A stretch of DNA of 64,000 bases from Paenibacillus sp. NEAU-GSW1 (lineage in GTDB: Bacteria > Bacillota > Bacilli > Paenibacillales > Paenibacillaceae), in NCBI RefSeq assembly GCF_009737085.1, contig NZ_WOVL01000023.1, positions 23,494-87,493 on the forward strand, given 5' to 3'. Under the pieces are notes generated by a model. That model saw nothing but the letters and a program-made list of their open reading frames with translations. It ran no database searches and was not told where the DNA came from. The translations under genes and the position numbers were made by a program. Of this stretch, positions 45,379 through 54,344 are shown in pieces. Numbering within the stretch: position 1 is the first letter of the stretch; the number at the start of each line of letters is the position of its first letter.

Positions 45379-45423
45379 AAATCCGAATAATATAATGACA
45401 ATATAACATTTTTATACGGATTT
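45379..45423. promoter_or_regulatory. Pair of PurR boxes at purR
   Basis: AAATCCGAATAAT (45379-45391, plus strand) matches AWWWCCGAACWWT at 12/13, and AAATCCGTATAAA (45411-45423, read on the minus strand) at 10/13. They point at each other with a 19-bp gap, the arrangement used by B. subtilis PurR. The -10 region lies between them. Confidence 0.5.
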
Positions 45424-45443
45424 AATCAATATAAACGTCAATG

Positions 45444-46307
45444 CTATGTAAGCATTCTTACCACGTACACTTCTTTGCAAAAGCCTCTAAGCCCGTTGTA
45501 AATGCGCGCGAGCTTCGCTTCTTTGGAGACAAGGCCAAATACGGTCGGCCCGCTTCCAGACATAAGCACGCCGTCAGCCCCCAGCCGCTGCATGCTTTCT
45601 TTCAATTGCAGCACTTCCGGATATAGATCCAGCGTCACTTTCTCCAACACATTGCCCAGTCCGTCGCAAACATCGCCAAACGAACCGCGTTCGATGGCCG
45701 AGATCATGCCTGCTGTCGATGGATGATCGGAAGCGCTCAGCTCGTTGGCTCTGAGCTTGCCGTAAACGTCCGCCGTCGATACGTTTATCGGGGGCTTGGC
45801 AAGGACGACCCAGCATTGCGGCGGGCTTGCAATCGGCTCAAGCTTCTCGCCGCGCCCGCGAGCAACAGCTGTTCCGCCCGTTACGCAGAACGGTACGTCA
45901 GAGCCGAGCTCTGCGCCCAGCCGGCATAGCTCGTCCTCCGGTATTTGCAACCCCCACAGACGATTCAATCCGCGCAGTGCGGCTGCGGCATCACTGCTGC
46001 CGCCGGCAAGGCCTGCTGCGACCGGTATTTTTTTATCCAAATGAATGTATACGCCTTTTCGCACGTCATAACGTTCTTTGATGAGCTTGGCCGCTTGGAA
46101 AGCCAGATTTTTCTCATCCAGCGGTATGTATCCGGCTTGGCTTGAAATAATGATCGTATCCCGCGGCAGTTCTTCCATCTCGAGACGATCCGCAAGGTCT
46201 ACCATCGTCATAATCATCTCGACTTCGTGGAAGCCGTCTTCGCGCTTTCGGAGCACGTCGAGCAGCAGATTGATTTTGGCCGGCGCTTTCTCATATATTT
46301 TCATCAT
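45444..46307 (-). CDS. ispE: 4-diphosphocytidyl-2-C-methyl-D-erythritol kinase
   Basis: GHMP kinase of the MEP isoprenoid pathway, 287 residues. [20 protein letters not shown] is the N-terminal substrate site, [18 protein letters not shown] the ATP-binding glycine-rich loop, and [11 protein letters not shown] the C-terminal motif. Either of two adjacent ATGs (46307 or 46304) could start it after GGGAGAGC. Position between purR and sspF is conserved. Confidence 0.96.
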   Translation of the reverse strand: MMKIYEKAPAKINLLLDVLRKREDGFHEVEMIMTMVDLADRLEMEELPRDTIIISSQAGYIPLDEKNLAFQAAKLIKERYDVRKGVYIHLDKKIPVAAGLAGGSSDAAAALRGLNRLWGLQIPEDELCRLGAELGSDVPFCVTGGTAVARGRGEKLEPIASPPQCWVVLAKPPINVSTADVYGKLRANELSASDHPSTAGMISAIERGSFGDVCDGLGNVLEKVTLDLYPEVLQLKESMQRLGADGVLMSGSGPTVFGLVSKEAKLARIYNGLRGFCKEVYVVRMLT

Positions 46308-46360
46308 TAAGCTCTCCCGTTCGTATCATTAGCTTAAACAATATTATAGCAAACGGGCAC

Positions 46361-46414
46361 AAGAAAAGCTAAGAGGTTGACGCGCCCGAATTCAAGCGCC
46401 CGCTCTTAGCTTCT
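46361..46414 (-). terminator. Terminator of sspF
   Basis: AAGCTAAGAG and CTCTTAGCTT form the outer stem, with GCGGGCGC/GCGCGT inside, followed by TTCTTG on the minus strand. Confidence 0.8.
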
Positions 46415-46447
46415 GGTTTGACCAATGCGTGCTTGAGCTCGCGCTCA

Positions 46448-46633
46448 TTACGGCTGATTGGTTTTATTCGCAGCGGCTTGCTCGGCGAGCTGGATGGCTC
46501 GCTTCACCATGTTTCCTGCTTCTTTCGTCGTAATGGCTCCCCAGCCCTCCTTGTCCACCTTTCCGGAAAAGCCAAGGTCTTTGGCAAGCTCATATTTCAA
46601 CTGCTCCGACATTACATTTCTTCTGCGGCTCAT
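46448..46633 (-). CDS. sspF: Small acid-soluble spore protein SspF
   Basis: A 61-residue alpha/beta-type [19 protein letters not shown] is the first block (with GPR-type cleavage region), and [20 protein letters not shown] the second. ATG at 46633 follows AAGGAGGG. It sits between veg and ispE as in B. subtilis. A SigG-type promoter is readable just upstream, so forespore expression is expected. Confidence 0.95.
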   Translation of the reverse strand: MSRRRNVMSEQLKYELAKDLGFSGKVDKEGWGAITTKEAGNMVKRAIQLAEQAAANKTNQP

Positions 46634-46671
46634 GCGAATCCCTCCTTGAATCGAATCGATTTGCTGCGCTT

Positions 46672-46701
46672 TAGTATGCGCCTCGCCGAAGGATGCGATA
46701 C
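46672..46701 (-). promoter_or_regulatory. SigG-type promoter of sspF
   Basis: Minus strand GTATC (46697-46701, 4/5 match to GHATR), 18-bp spacer and CATACTA (46672-46678), a full match to CATNHTA. It lies 39 bp upstream of the start codon. Confidence 0.6.
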
Positions 46702-46716
46702 GCTCAGCCGAGCGTA

Positions 46717-46753
46717 TAAAAAAAGAACGCGAATGGGTTGTCCATTCGCGTCT
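46717..46753 (-). terminator. Terminator of veg
   Basis: ACGCGAATGGACAACCCATTCGCGT, a near-perfect hairpin, followed by TCTTTTTTT on the minus strand. Confidence 0.93.
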
Positions 46754-46769
46754 AAACTCATTTCAAGCC

Positions 46770-47045
46770 TTAAGGCTCCAGATGGGTAATTCGGACTTGA
46801 CCTTCATCATTGCACACGGTCACTTCCACCGACTCCGTCAGTATATCCGCATAACTGTAAGAGACACGCTTAAAGGCGTGAGACTCTTGATCCAGTTTCA
46901 CAATGAAAACAGAAGGGTAGATTTCTTCCAATGTTCCGGTTCGTTCGATGGTCTTGCGACGACCGCCATTTGCCCGAAGACGGATTTTGGAACCAACGTG
47001 AGCTTCCAAGCTTCGCTTTATTTCCAATAGCGTATTTTTTGCCAT
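46770..47045 (-). CDS. veg: Veg protein (biofilm regulator)
   Basis: A 91-residue protein of the Veg family. In B. subtilis Veg stimulates biofilm genes by inhibiting Sin[21 protein letters not shown] and [19 protein letters not shown] are conserved. ATG at 47045 follows GAGGTGG. Two perfect consensus promoters stand in tandem upstream; veg is known for very high expression. Confidence 0.96.
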   Translation of the reverse strand: MAKNTLLEIKRSLEAHVGSKIRLRANGGRRKTIERTGTLEEIYPSVFIVKLDQESHAFKRVSYSYADILTESVEVTVCNDEGQVRITHLEP

Positions 47046-47072
47046 TGTCCACTACCACCTCTTTCCTTGTCC

Positions 47073-47143
47073 ATTATAACCAAAAAGAGGGATGTTGTCA
47101 AATGAAACAAAATATTATAGCAGTCAAGCGTTTTACTTGTCAA
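47073..47143 (-). promoter_or_regulatory. Two tandem SigA promoters of veg
   Basis: P1: TTGACA (47096-47101), 17-bp spacer, TATAAT (47073-47078). P2: TTGACA (47138-47143), 18-bp spacer, TATAAT (47114-47119). Both hexamers are perfect in each. Confidence 0.85.
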
Positions 47144-47183
47144 CGGTGATTTTTCTAATTTTTTTGGTTCAGTGCATAATTTA

Positions 47184-47225
47184 TAAAAAACAGGGTAGAG
47201 CCCCTATAGAGCCCATACCCTGTTC
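47184..47225 (-). terminator. Terminator of yabG
   Basis: GAACAGGGTATGGGCTC pairs with GGGCTCTACCCTGTT and is followed by TTTTATAAATT on the minus strand, 4 bp past the stop. Confidence 0.9.
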
Positions 47226-47228
47226 CTA

Positions 47229-48137
47229 TTATCCGTTCATTAATTTCAAGGAAGCGATCGCTGCCGCCTTCGGCTTTGGCAGTCCCTTCCGGCATCTACC
47301 TATCGTTTCAATGCCGCCTACACCGTCGATCCCGCTTATCGTGCCATTTACAACGTCAGAGAGGTTTATCGTTTCGCGAATCGACGTATAGCTGGCCTTG
47401 ATCGCAATGTAGACCGGATCAAGGGCATGGATCAATATTCGTCCCGGCGAGCTGGCGAAGTTGGAACCCGCTTGAAGCAGCGCTTCAAAATGCGATTGGC
47501 ATGCGCCCGCCACCACGATCAGACCATCGCGGCTTTTCTCGTATGCTCTTGCGACGCGAACGGCGTTTACGAAGCTTTGCGAATTTTTATAGCTGCCCAG
47601 ACTGTACAAATCGCCGTTTGCTTTGCTCTTCAGCACGCCATCATGTCCAGTGATGACCACAATGTCCGGCTTCACCTGCGGCAGCAGCTGATAAAGCAAG
47701 TCAGCCATTTGCGACTCGTGCGCGTGCACGCCGTGCGCAGGCACTTTCATCGTTTCATATAGCTGCATGCTTTTTCGCAAGTAGTTGCCGTCGCCATCGA
47801 GATGTAACACTTTACCCGGCAGCTCAAAATACTGCTGAGCTTGCGACTGCGTCTGCGCTTGCTGTGCGGCCAGCCTGATTTCGGCATTTGCTTGTATCGC
47901 TTGTTGCTCTCGCTGCTGTCGCATGCGTTTCAAGGAATCGTTTACTTTTATACGCACTTGCTGAGTCGCTCTCGTCGATTCGGGGTCGCGTACAACCGAC
48001 AAATCGGGAATCGGCGCATCCGCAAGCAATCGGTAGTCCGTGCCTTTCAACAACGCTCGCTCGGATCGAACATCTTCAACTCGGAACAGCACGTCACCGC
48101 CATACGATTTGCGGACGACCAGGTCCCCTTGTTTCAT
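47229..48137 (-). CDS. yabG: Sporulation-specific protease YabG
   Basis: Cysteine protease that processes spore coat and SafA-type proteins late in sporulation. It has 302 residues. MKQGDLVVRKSYGGDVLFRV at the N-terminus and PDIVVITGHDG, VVAGACQSHFEALLQAG and SNFASSPGRILIHALDP in the centre are family landmarks; the conserved Cys in GACQSH and His in ITGHDG are candidates for the active site. ATG at 48137 follows GAGGTG. It is between rsmA and veg as in B. subtilis. A complete family-2 repeat lies 113 bp upstream. Confidence 0.95.
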   Translation of the reverse strand: MKQGDLVVRKSYGGDVLFRVEDVRSERALLKGTDYRLLADAPIPDLSVVRDPESTRATQQVRIKVNDSLKRMRQQREQQAIQANAEIRLAAQQAQTQSQAQQYFELPGKVLHLDGDGNYLRKSMQLYETMKVPAHGVHAHESQMADLLYQLLPQVKPDIVVITGHDGVLKSKANGDLYSLGSYKNSQSFVNAVRVARAYEKSRDGLIVVAGACQSHFEALLQAGSNFASSPGRILIHALDPVYIAIKASYTSIRETINLSDVVNGTISGIDGVGGIETIGRCRKGLPKPKAAAIASLKLMNG

Positions 48138-48249
48138 GGGTAAATCACCTCTTCGTCTATCGTATGGGTGTTTACGGTGGAGTGTGCCTAATCGGATGAA
48201 TTGTTGCAGAGTCTGACCGCTGCTGCGAGAAAGGTTGGCTTCCGGCCTG

Positions 48250-48284
48250 ACATCAGGATCTTTGAGCGGAGCTCAAAGTCACTC
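48250..48284 (-). repeat. Family-2 hairpin repeat between rsmA and yabG
   Basis: A 35-bp copy identical to 31625-31659. It lies in the 220-bp gap between the rsmA stop and the yabG start. The flanking sequence shows no gene. Confidence 0.85.
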
Positions 48285-48356
48285 ATTATCCAAAGGCGGG
48301 CACTGTCGTTCCTCCAGCTCAACCTTTCTCTTCACATCTCCTCAGCTCTTATCAAT

Positions 48357-49259
<903 letters not shown>

Positions 49260-49811
49260 TCACTCCTGTCCCTGTTCCATTTGGCGCAGCGCTTCATTAA
49301 ATTCCTCGCGGGAAATACGGAAGCTTGCGCACCGTTTGAAAAACGTTTTGCCATTCGCATAGCCAATGCCCAGCAGCTTGCCCATCGCCAGCCGCCGGTT
49401 GGCCGCATCGGGATGAACGATAAGACCTGCAGCCATTAGATCGTCCCAGACGATCTCTCCGCCGTCCTCGCCCTCCGGGCTTTCCGTGCGCAGCTCGGAG
49501 AGCGCTTGGCGGATGGCTTCCGGACTCGCGTTCTCAACGCCGATATCCCCCTTATACAACGCCTTCTCTTGCGGCAGAAAAGCATGTTTACAGCCCGGCA
49601 CCCGCCTGGAGACGATTTTACGAATACGTTCTCCCGCATGATCGGGATCGGTAAAAATAATAACGCCGCGGCGTTCCATCGCAAGCTCGATCCGGCGCAG
49701 CACTTCCTCGCCGATGGCAGAGCCGTTCGTCTCGATCGTATCGGCCTCCACAGCCCGCTTAACGGCAACTGTATCGTCTTTTCCTTCTACTACGATAATT
49801 TCCTTAATCAA
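49260..49811 (-). CDS. rnmV: Ribonuclease M5
   Basis: Matures 5S rRNA from its precursor; a 5S gene is at the right edge of the window. It has 183 residues. A Toprim domain occupies 1-100 with IIVVEGKDD and IIFTDPDHAGERIRK as metal-binding motifs; the C-terminal region binds the 5S/L18 complex. TTG at 49811 is preceded by AGGGATG. It is co-transcribed with rsmA. Confidence 0.95.
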   Translation of the reverse strand: MIKEIIVVEGKDDTVAVKRAVEADTIETNGSAIGEEVLRRIELAMERRGVIIFTDPDHAGERIRKIVSRRVPGCKHAFLPQEKALYKGDIGVENASPEAIRQALSELRTESPEGEDGGEIVWDDLMAAGLIVHPDAANRRLAMGKLLGIGYANGKTFFKRCASFRISREEFNEALRQMEQGQE

Positions 49812-49951
49812 GGCCTAACATCCCTTTCTTTATGCAACGGCGGCCGCCTCTCGGCTGAACAAGCCAGCAGGCGCGTCCATATGTAGAAATAATGCTTGTG
49901 ATTGTCATTTCAAACCGCAACTTTACACCCGTTGCAGCCGTCTAACTACAT

Positions 49952-49981
49952 GAAAAAAAAAGAAGAGGCTGTGCCTCTTCC
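49952..49981 (-). terminator. Terminator of yabE
   Basis: GAAGAGGCACAGCCTCTTC hairpin followed by nine T on the minus strand. Confidence 0.93.
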
Positions 49982-50039
49982 CTTATCATTGCATATTCGT
50001 ACCGACTTCACAACTTGAAGCGGTAAATGCCATGTTCGA

Positions 50040-51173
50040 CTAGCTTGCCGATGGCTTATTCGGTCCGAGTACGTACACGGTGTACCCTTTCTTACGACCA
50101 AACTTATTAGCGATCTTCGCGCTGTCGAAATAAACGTCGATTTTATTGCCTTTTACGGCGCTGCCTGTATCCTCAGCACGGCGGAAGCCGATGCCTTCGA
50201 TATAGACCCACCAGCCGATTGGGATGACGTCCGGGTCAACCGCAATCGTGCGGCCTTCCTGCACCTTCGTTCCGGATGCGGTAATGCCGAACTGCGGATG
50301 GCTTTCATCCTTGCCTGTCGACTCCACGTCGGCGGTATAAGCCGTCAACGTAACATTATTCAAAACTTTCTTCGCTTTGAACGTTACGCCGCTCTTCGTG
50401 TAGGAAGCGTTGTTTGCCGACAACGTCTGCACTTCCGGTTTTTTCGTACCAACGGCAACAACCTGATTAACTGCAGCTGTCTGCACAACCTTATTGACAA
50501 TCTTCTGAGATACGAGCACGCCGTTCTCATACTTTTTCTCCACTTGCTCGACGACAAGGCCCTGTTTGCCGGTTTGCACCAGCTTCTCCTTGCCTTCCTC
50601 AAGCTTCGGATCCTGTTTCTTCACGACCGAGAATGGAGTCACTCTCTCTGTCTCAGACACTTTCGTATCGACTCGCGTGACGGTAACCGTCATCGCGCTA
50701 GTCAACGGCGTGCCAAGAGAAGGCGATACTCGATCCTGATCGCGTACAGCAATATTTAATTCATCGATCGCTGCTTTTACAGTCTTCTCCGTCGTGTACA
50801 CCGTTGATGTATTGCCGTCCGCTATTACAACGATCGGAACTGCGAAATTAATCTCGATCCGGTCACCGTCTTTGATCGACCCATTCAGAGGCTTCGAGAC
50901 CTCGTCATATGGGCCAATCGTAATAGCTTGTTCATCCAGTAGGCGTTGCAGGACCCATTGTTTTGTTTTCACAACGGTTTCTTGTCCATTCACTACTACG
51001 GATACGCTTTTGTCAGCCGTTCCGTACAACAACACCAAAAACATGAAAGTCATAGCGATTGAAATAATTGCACTTAGAACAATCAAACGCAAGTTTTCAT
51101 GCTTCCATCGCAATGCGAAAGACATAATGGATGATCGTTTCCCATGGGGTTCCTTAACCTGGATCATTCCCAC
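50040..51173 (-). CDS. yabE: Cell-wall enzyme YabE (ubiquitin-like DUF348, G5 and 3D domains)
   Basis: A 377-residue secreted or membrane-anchored protein related to resuscitation-promoting factors. A signal anchor is at about 30-50; DUF348 repeats (about 55-165), a G5 domain (about 170-245) and a C-terminal 3D domain follow. The 3D domain shows the three conserved acids in VDPDVIP, RRAEDTG and IDVYFDS, typical of lytic transglycosylase-like enzymes. GTG at 51173 follows GGAGG. A c-di-AMP riboswitch precedes the gene, tying wall remodelling to c-di-AMP. Confidence 0.93.
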   Translation of the reverse strand: MGMIQVKEPHGKRSSIMSFALRWKHENLRLIVLSAIISIAMTFMFLVLLYGTADKSVSVVVNGQETVVKTKQWVLQRLLDEQAITIGPYDEVSKPLNGSIKDGDRIEINFAVPIVVIADGNTSTVYTTEKTVKAAIDELNIAVRDQDRVSPSLGTPLTSAMTVTVTRVDTKVSETERVTPFSVVKKQDPKLEEGKEKLVQTGKQGLVVEQVEKKYENGVLVSQKIVNKVVQTAAVNQVVAVGTKKPEVQTLSANNASYTKSGVTFKAKKVLNNVTLTAYTADVESTGKDESHPQFGITASGTKVQEGRTIAVDPDVIPIGWWVYIEGIGFRRAEDTGSAVKGNKIDVYFDSAKIANKFGRKKGYTVYVLGPNKPSAS

Positions 51174-51341
51174 TTCAATCGGTCCTCCTTCATAGCCCCG
51201 TCGCCCTTGTGTGACGCATGATCATAATTGACGTGACTATTAAGTATATTGGCGTGCTGAGCACGCTCCAGTGTGTTGCCCCGTGCGCCATGCCCTTAAC
51301 GCGCCCAATGCCGACTTTTCCAATTCGTTAGCCAACTGGAA

Positions 51342-51387
51342 AATAAAAAGAAGCCATCGACAGAGGATCTGTTTCGTGGCTTCCCAA
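51342..51387 (-). terminator. Expression-platform terminator of the yabE riboswitch
   Basis: GAAGCCACGAAACAGATCC pairs with CTGTCGATGGCTTC and is followed by TTTTTATTTT on the minus strand. It lies 50 bp past the aptamer and 170 bp before yabE, so the switch acts by transcription termination. Confidence 0.85.
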
Positions 51388-51440
51388 AAGTCAAATAGAC
51401 ATCAGGAATGGTAAATGCACGAGATTGATCGCTCTCTATA

Positions 51441-51627
51441 CACGCTTACGAGGTTAGCTGTCGGATTCGGGCAAGAGAGCTGCCCTATCGACGGTCGAAT
51501 GCTCATGGCAAACGCCGCCAAATTCACCCCATTGAGAATTCAAAGCCTCATCCCTGCATTCGGCCATTTATCGGCTGCAGTTCAGATGCCTGGTTCCCCC
51601 GCTTTCCATTTCGGAAATTAAGCGTCA
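51441..51627 (-). promoter_or_regulatory. c-di-AMP riboswitch (ydaO/yuaA class)
   Basis: The minus strand carries the class hallmarks in order: GACGCTTAAT at the 5' end, GCGGGGGAACCAGG, TGGGGTGAAT, ATAGGGC, GCCCGAATCCG and ACAGCTAACCTCGTAAGCGT at the 3' end. Terminal GACGCTTA and TAAGCGT pair to close the aptamer. The ydaO class binds c-di-AMP and usually shuts off the gene when ligand is high. Downstream gene is the wall protein YabE. No tool search was done, but the match is extensive. Confidence 0.92.
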
Positions 51628-51666
51628 ACTGGAAATCCAATACAAAAATTTAAAGCTCTGAAATGA

Positions 51667-51696
51667 ATCATACCTTCACGGAGAGCCAATTGTAAA
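51667..51696 (-). promoter_or_regulatory. Promoter of the yabE riboswitch transcript
   Basis: Minus strand TTTACA (51691-51696), 18-bp spacer, TATGAT (51667-51672), about 40 bp upstream of the aptamer. The rest of 51697-51818 shows nothing. Confidence 0.6.
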
Positions 51697-51818
51697 GAAC
51701 GGATAAAAGACGATTTTAGCTAAATTTCAGGATTATTACGGAAAAGACTGCCGATTTTCGGAGGTAAAATCAGTTTTATCGCTTCAAAGGTCGCTCATTC
51801 TCCCTTTTTTAGCCGTTT

Positions 51819-52592
51819 TTAAACAATACCAAAACATTTTTTACCGTTTTCCATTGTAATTTTTGCAATTTCATCCTTACTTTTTCCTGTTATTTCTGCT
51901 GCAGTGTCCGCTACATAGGAAACAAAAGCGGTCTCATTTCGCTTCCCTCTGAACGGATGAGGCGCCAAATAGGGGGAGTCCGTTTCGATCAATAATCGGT
52001 CTAATGGAACCCTTTCCAAAACCTCTTTCGGCACTCTGGCATTTTTGAATGTGACCGGTCCGCCAAACGAAATATAGAAGTTCATATCGAGGCATTTTTT
52101 TGCCGTTTCCCAGCTTCCGGAAAAACAATGCATCACGCCTCCGACCTCGGAAGCGTTTTCTTCCTTCAAAATTTTCACAATATCCTCATGCGCATCGCGG
52201 TTGTGAATAACGATCGGTTTCCTTACTTTTCGGGCCAGTCGGATCTGCTCGCGGAATACGCGATGCTGCACCTCTTTAGGTGAAGTATCCCAGTGATAAT
52301 CAAGGCCGATTTCGCCGATGGCGACGACCTTTGGATGGGCGCAAAGCTGCTCGATCCATTCCAGATCGCCCGGCTGCATTTCGATGCTGTCGACCGGATG
52401 CCATCCGACTGCCGCGTAAATAAAATCATACTGCTCAGCAAGCGCAATCGTCGTCGGAATCGTCTCCCGATTGAAGCCGATATTAACCATTAATTCGACT
52501 CCCGCTTCGCGCGCTCTGGCGATTGCCTCAGCGCGGTCGCTGTCGAATTTCGGTGAGTCCATATGCGTATGTGTGTCGAATAAATTAGCCAT
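51819..52592 (-). CDS. tatD: TatD family metal-dependent hydrolase (YabD)
   Basis: TIM-barrel DNase/hydrolase of 257 residues. DTHTHMD (5-11), AIGEIGLDYHW, KPIVIHNRD, HCFSGSWETAK and LLIETDSPYLAPHPF hold the metal-binding residues. ATG at 52592 follows AAAGGAG. In B. subtilis metS precedes tatD; here it is an HD-domain gene. Roles in DNA repair or D-aminoacyl-tRNA editing have been proposed for the family. Confidence 0.94.
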   Translation of the reverse strand: MANLFDTHTHMDSPKFDSDRAEAIARAREAGVELMVNIGFNRETIPTTIALAEQYDFIYAAVGWHPVDSIEMQPGDLEWIEQLCAHPKVVAIGEIGLDYHWDTSPKEVQHRVFREQIRLARKVRKPIVIHNRDAHEDIVKILKEENASEVGGVMHCFSGSWETAKKCLDMNFYISFGGPVTFKNARVPKEVLERVPLDRLLIETDSPYLAPHPFRGKRNETAFVSYVADTAAEITGKSKDEIAKITMENGKKCFGIV

Positions 52593-52691
52593 TGAAATAC
52601 TCCTTTTTTTTCATACTTCTTCTATTATATATAGGGTTTGTACAATCATTATTTTAGCCGTTTCGCAAACGCTTTCTTACAGCTTAAGCGT

Positions 52692-52729
52692 AAACGGCTT
52701 TCGCCGTCCTTTGGCGGCAAAGCTCGTTT
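52692..52729 (-). repeat. Family-3 hairpin repeat between the HD gene and tatD
   Basis: AAACGGCTTTCGCCGTCCTT then TGGCGGCAAAGCTCGTTT, a near copy of 40257-40294 with the same hairpin arms. It lies in an intercistronic space about 100 bp before tatD. Confidence 0.7.
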
Positions 52730-52774
52730 CGCGATGAAATATAAGCGTATTTATAAATGTAAACTTATAAATTC

Positions 52775-54070
52775 TTATATTTTAAAAAGCTCGCGCAGCG
52801 CAGGGCTCAGTTTGTCCTTCGATCCGATCAACGGCTCTTCCGGATAGTACAAATGATATTCCCCCTGATGAAGTCCGGTAATCGATCGTACGATGTCGGA
52901 TTTAGCGGATATTTCGATTAAGCTTTCCTGTTCATCCAACAGCAAAATCGGCGTTTTCTCCTCTTTTCCAGCTTTTTTCGAGTCGGGGCGATAAACGTCA
53001 TACGGCTGGTCGAACGGAAAATCGATCTCCATATGATAGGCGGGATTTAAACCGATTGCGATGAACTGCCGACTTATTTCTTCTAATAAAGATTCGTCAG
53101 GATCCGGGATCGTTATGTACTTATATAAACGGCGATTTAAGAACCGGCTGCACAGGTCAGACAACAGCGTATCCGGCTCATCCTCCCAATGAAGGAATGC
53201 GGCCTGTACATAAGCTTCATCGAGCTTTAAATAAGACTGTACCGTAATCGTTCCGTCCAACAGCTTGCGAATAGGGTCAGGCATCCAATCGAATGCATGG
53301 CCTTTCTCGTACAGCTCCTTCGCTCTGCGGAAAATTTGCCGCAAAATGATTTCCGAGCTTCTTGTCACCGGATGGAAGTAGATTTGCCAATACATTTGAT
53401 ATCGGGACATCAAATAGTGCTCGATCGCATGCATCCCGCTTTCCTTAACGACAATTTTGCCCTGAACTGGACGAAGTACGCGCAATATACGTTCCAAATC
53501 GAAATTGCCGTAATTGACGCCTGTAAAATAAGCGTCCCGCAGCAAGTAATCCATACGGTCGGCATCCATCTGGCTGGAGATTAATCCCGCAACGATCGGA
53601 TTTGGATAAGTTTTGCGAATTACAGCTGCTACTTTCTCTGGAAAATCATCCGATACTTGTCTAAGTATGCGGTTCACTTCCGTATCCTCAAGCAAAATGC
53701 TGCACGTCCATTGTTCATGATGCGTGTCGAATACTTCCTCCAGCGAATGGGAGAACGGCCCATGACCGACATCATGAAGCAGTGCCGCACAAAGCGCAAG
53801 CAGCTTCTCTTCATTCGGCCACCCTGGATATTGATTGCGCTCGAATTGAGAAATAATTTTCCGCGTAATTTCGTAGACGCCAAGCGAATGAGAGAAACGG
53901 CTATGCTCGGCTCCATGGAAAGTTAAGTAAGAGGTTCCCAATTGACGAATTCTTCTAAGCCGTTGAAACTCTTTCGTGTTGATCAAATCCCAGATCGTTT
54001 GATCCTGTACATAGATATATTTGTGTACCGGATCCTTGAACACCTTTTCCTCGGTTATGTTCAGATTCAT
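52775..54070 (-). CDS. HD-domain phosphohydrolase (YwfO-like)
   Basis: A 431-residue protein. The HD metal site is LLHDVGHGPFSHSLE, with HSRFSHSLGVYEITR upstream supplying the first histidine; LRDAYFTGVNYG adds the final aspartate region. It resembles B. subtilis YwfO and SAMHD1-like dNTP triphosphohydrolases, but the substrate is not shown. ATG at 54070 gives about the YwfO length. It is divergent from abrB across a region full of Spo0A boxes, so it may respond to the sporulation decision. It occupies the place of metS in B. subtilis. Confidence 0.9.
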   Translation of the reverse strand: MNLNITEEKVFKDPVHKYIYVQDQTIWDLINTKEFQRLRRIRQLGTSYLTFHGAEHSRFSHSLGVYEITRKIISQFERNQYPGWPNEEKLLALCAALLHDVGHGPFSHSLEEVFDTHHEQWTCSILLEDTEVNRILRQVSDDFPEKVAAVIRKTYPNPIVAGLISSQMDADRMDYLLRDAYFTGVNYGNFDLERILRVLRPVQGKIVVKESGMHAIEHYLMSRYQMYWQIYFHPVTRSSEIILRQIFRRAKELYEKGHAFDWMPDPIRKLLDGTITVQSYLKLDEAYVQAAFLHWEDEPDTLLSDLCSRFLNRRLYKYITIPDPDESLLEEISRQFIAIGLNPAYHMEIDFPFDQPYDVYRPDSKKAGKEEKTPILLLDEQESLIEISAKSDIVRSITGLHQGEYHLYYPEEPLIGSKDKLSPALRELFKI

Positions 54071-54099
54071 TCGCCATTTCAACCCCTTTTGTTCATATT

Positions 54100-54161
54100 T
54101 TCGACACAAAACCTTGTTAACATGTCGAATAGTGTCGCAAATTAGTTTCCAAAATGTCGAA
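54100..54161. promoter_or_regulatory. Cluster of Spo0A boxes upstream of the HD gene
   Basis: TTCGACA at 54100-54106 (an exact box on the minus strand), TGTCGAA at 54123-54129, TGTCGCA at 54133-54139 (10 bp later) and TGTCGAA at 54155-54161. TGTCGAA is the 0A-box core. They lie 30-91 bp before the HD start. Confidence 0.65.
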
Positions 54162-54246
54162 GCTGTTGTATTCTATAGTAAGATTAATATGACCCTTACT
54201 ATATAGTCAAATTCCATATTTCCAATAGATATCCCAATAATGATGG

Positions 54247-54275
54247 TTGACTATTCTGGTAATCGTTGGTATTAT
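54247..54275 (+). promoter_or_regulatory. SigA-type promoter of abrB
   Basis: TTGACT (54247-54252), 17-bp spacer, TATTAT (54270-54275). Confidence 0.7.
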
Positions 54276-54298
54276 AGTAAACACAAATAGAAAAAATA

Positions 54299-54315
54299 TG
54301 TCGAATAGTGACGAA
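54299..54315 (+). promoter_or_regulatory. Tandem Spo0A boxes downstream of the abrB promoter
   Basis: TGTCGAA (54299-54305) and TGACGAA (54309-54315) are exactly 10 bp apart and lie just after the predicted transcription start. B. subtilis abrB is repressed by Spo0A~P through tandem boxes in the same position. Confidence 0.75.
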
Positions 54316-54344
54316 ATCACTTTTTGAGAGGGGAAACACTAATT

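Noticed and set aside
51415..51621. A 68-codon plus-strand open frame
   Set aside because: It lies antisense to the c-di-AMP riboswitch; its codons simply mirror the aptamer. No ribosome site.
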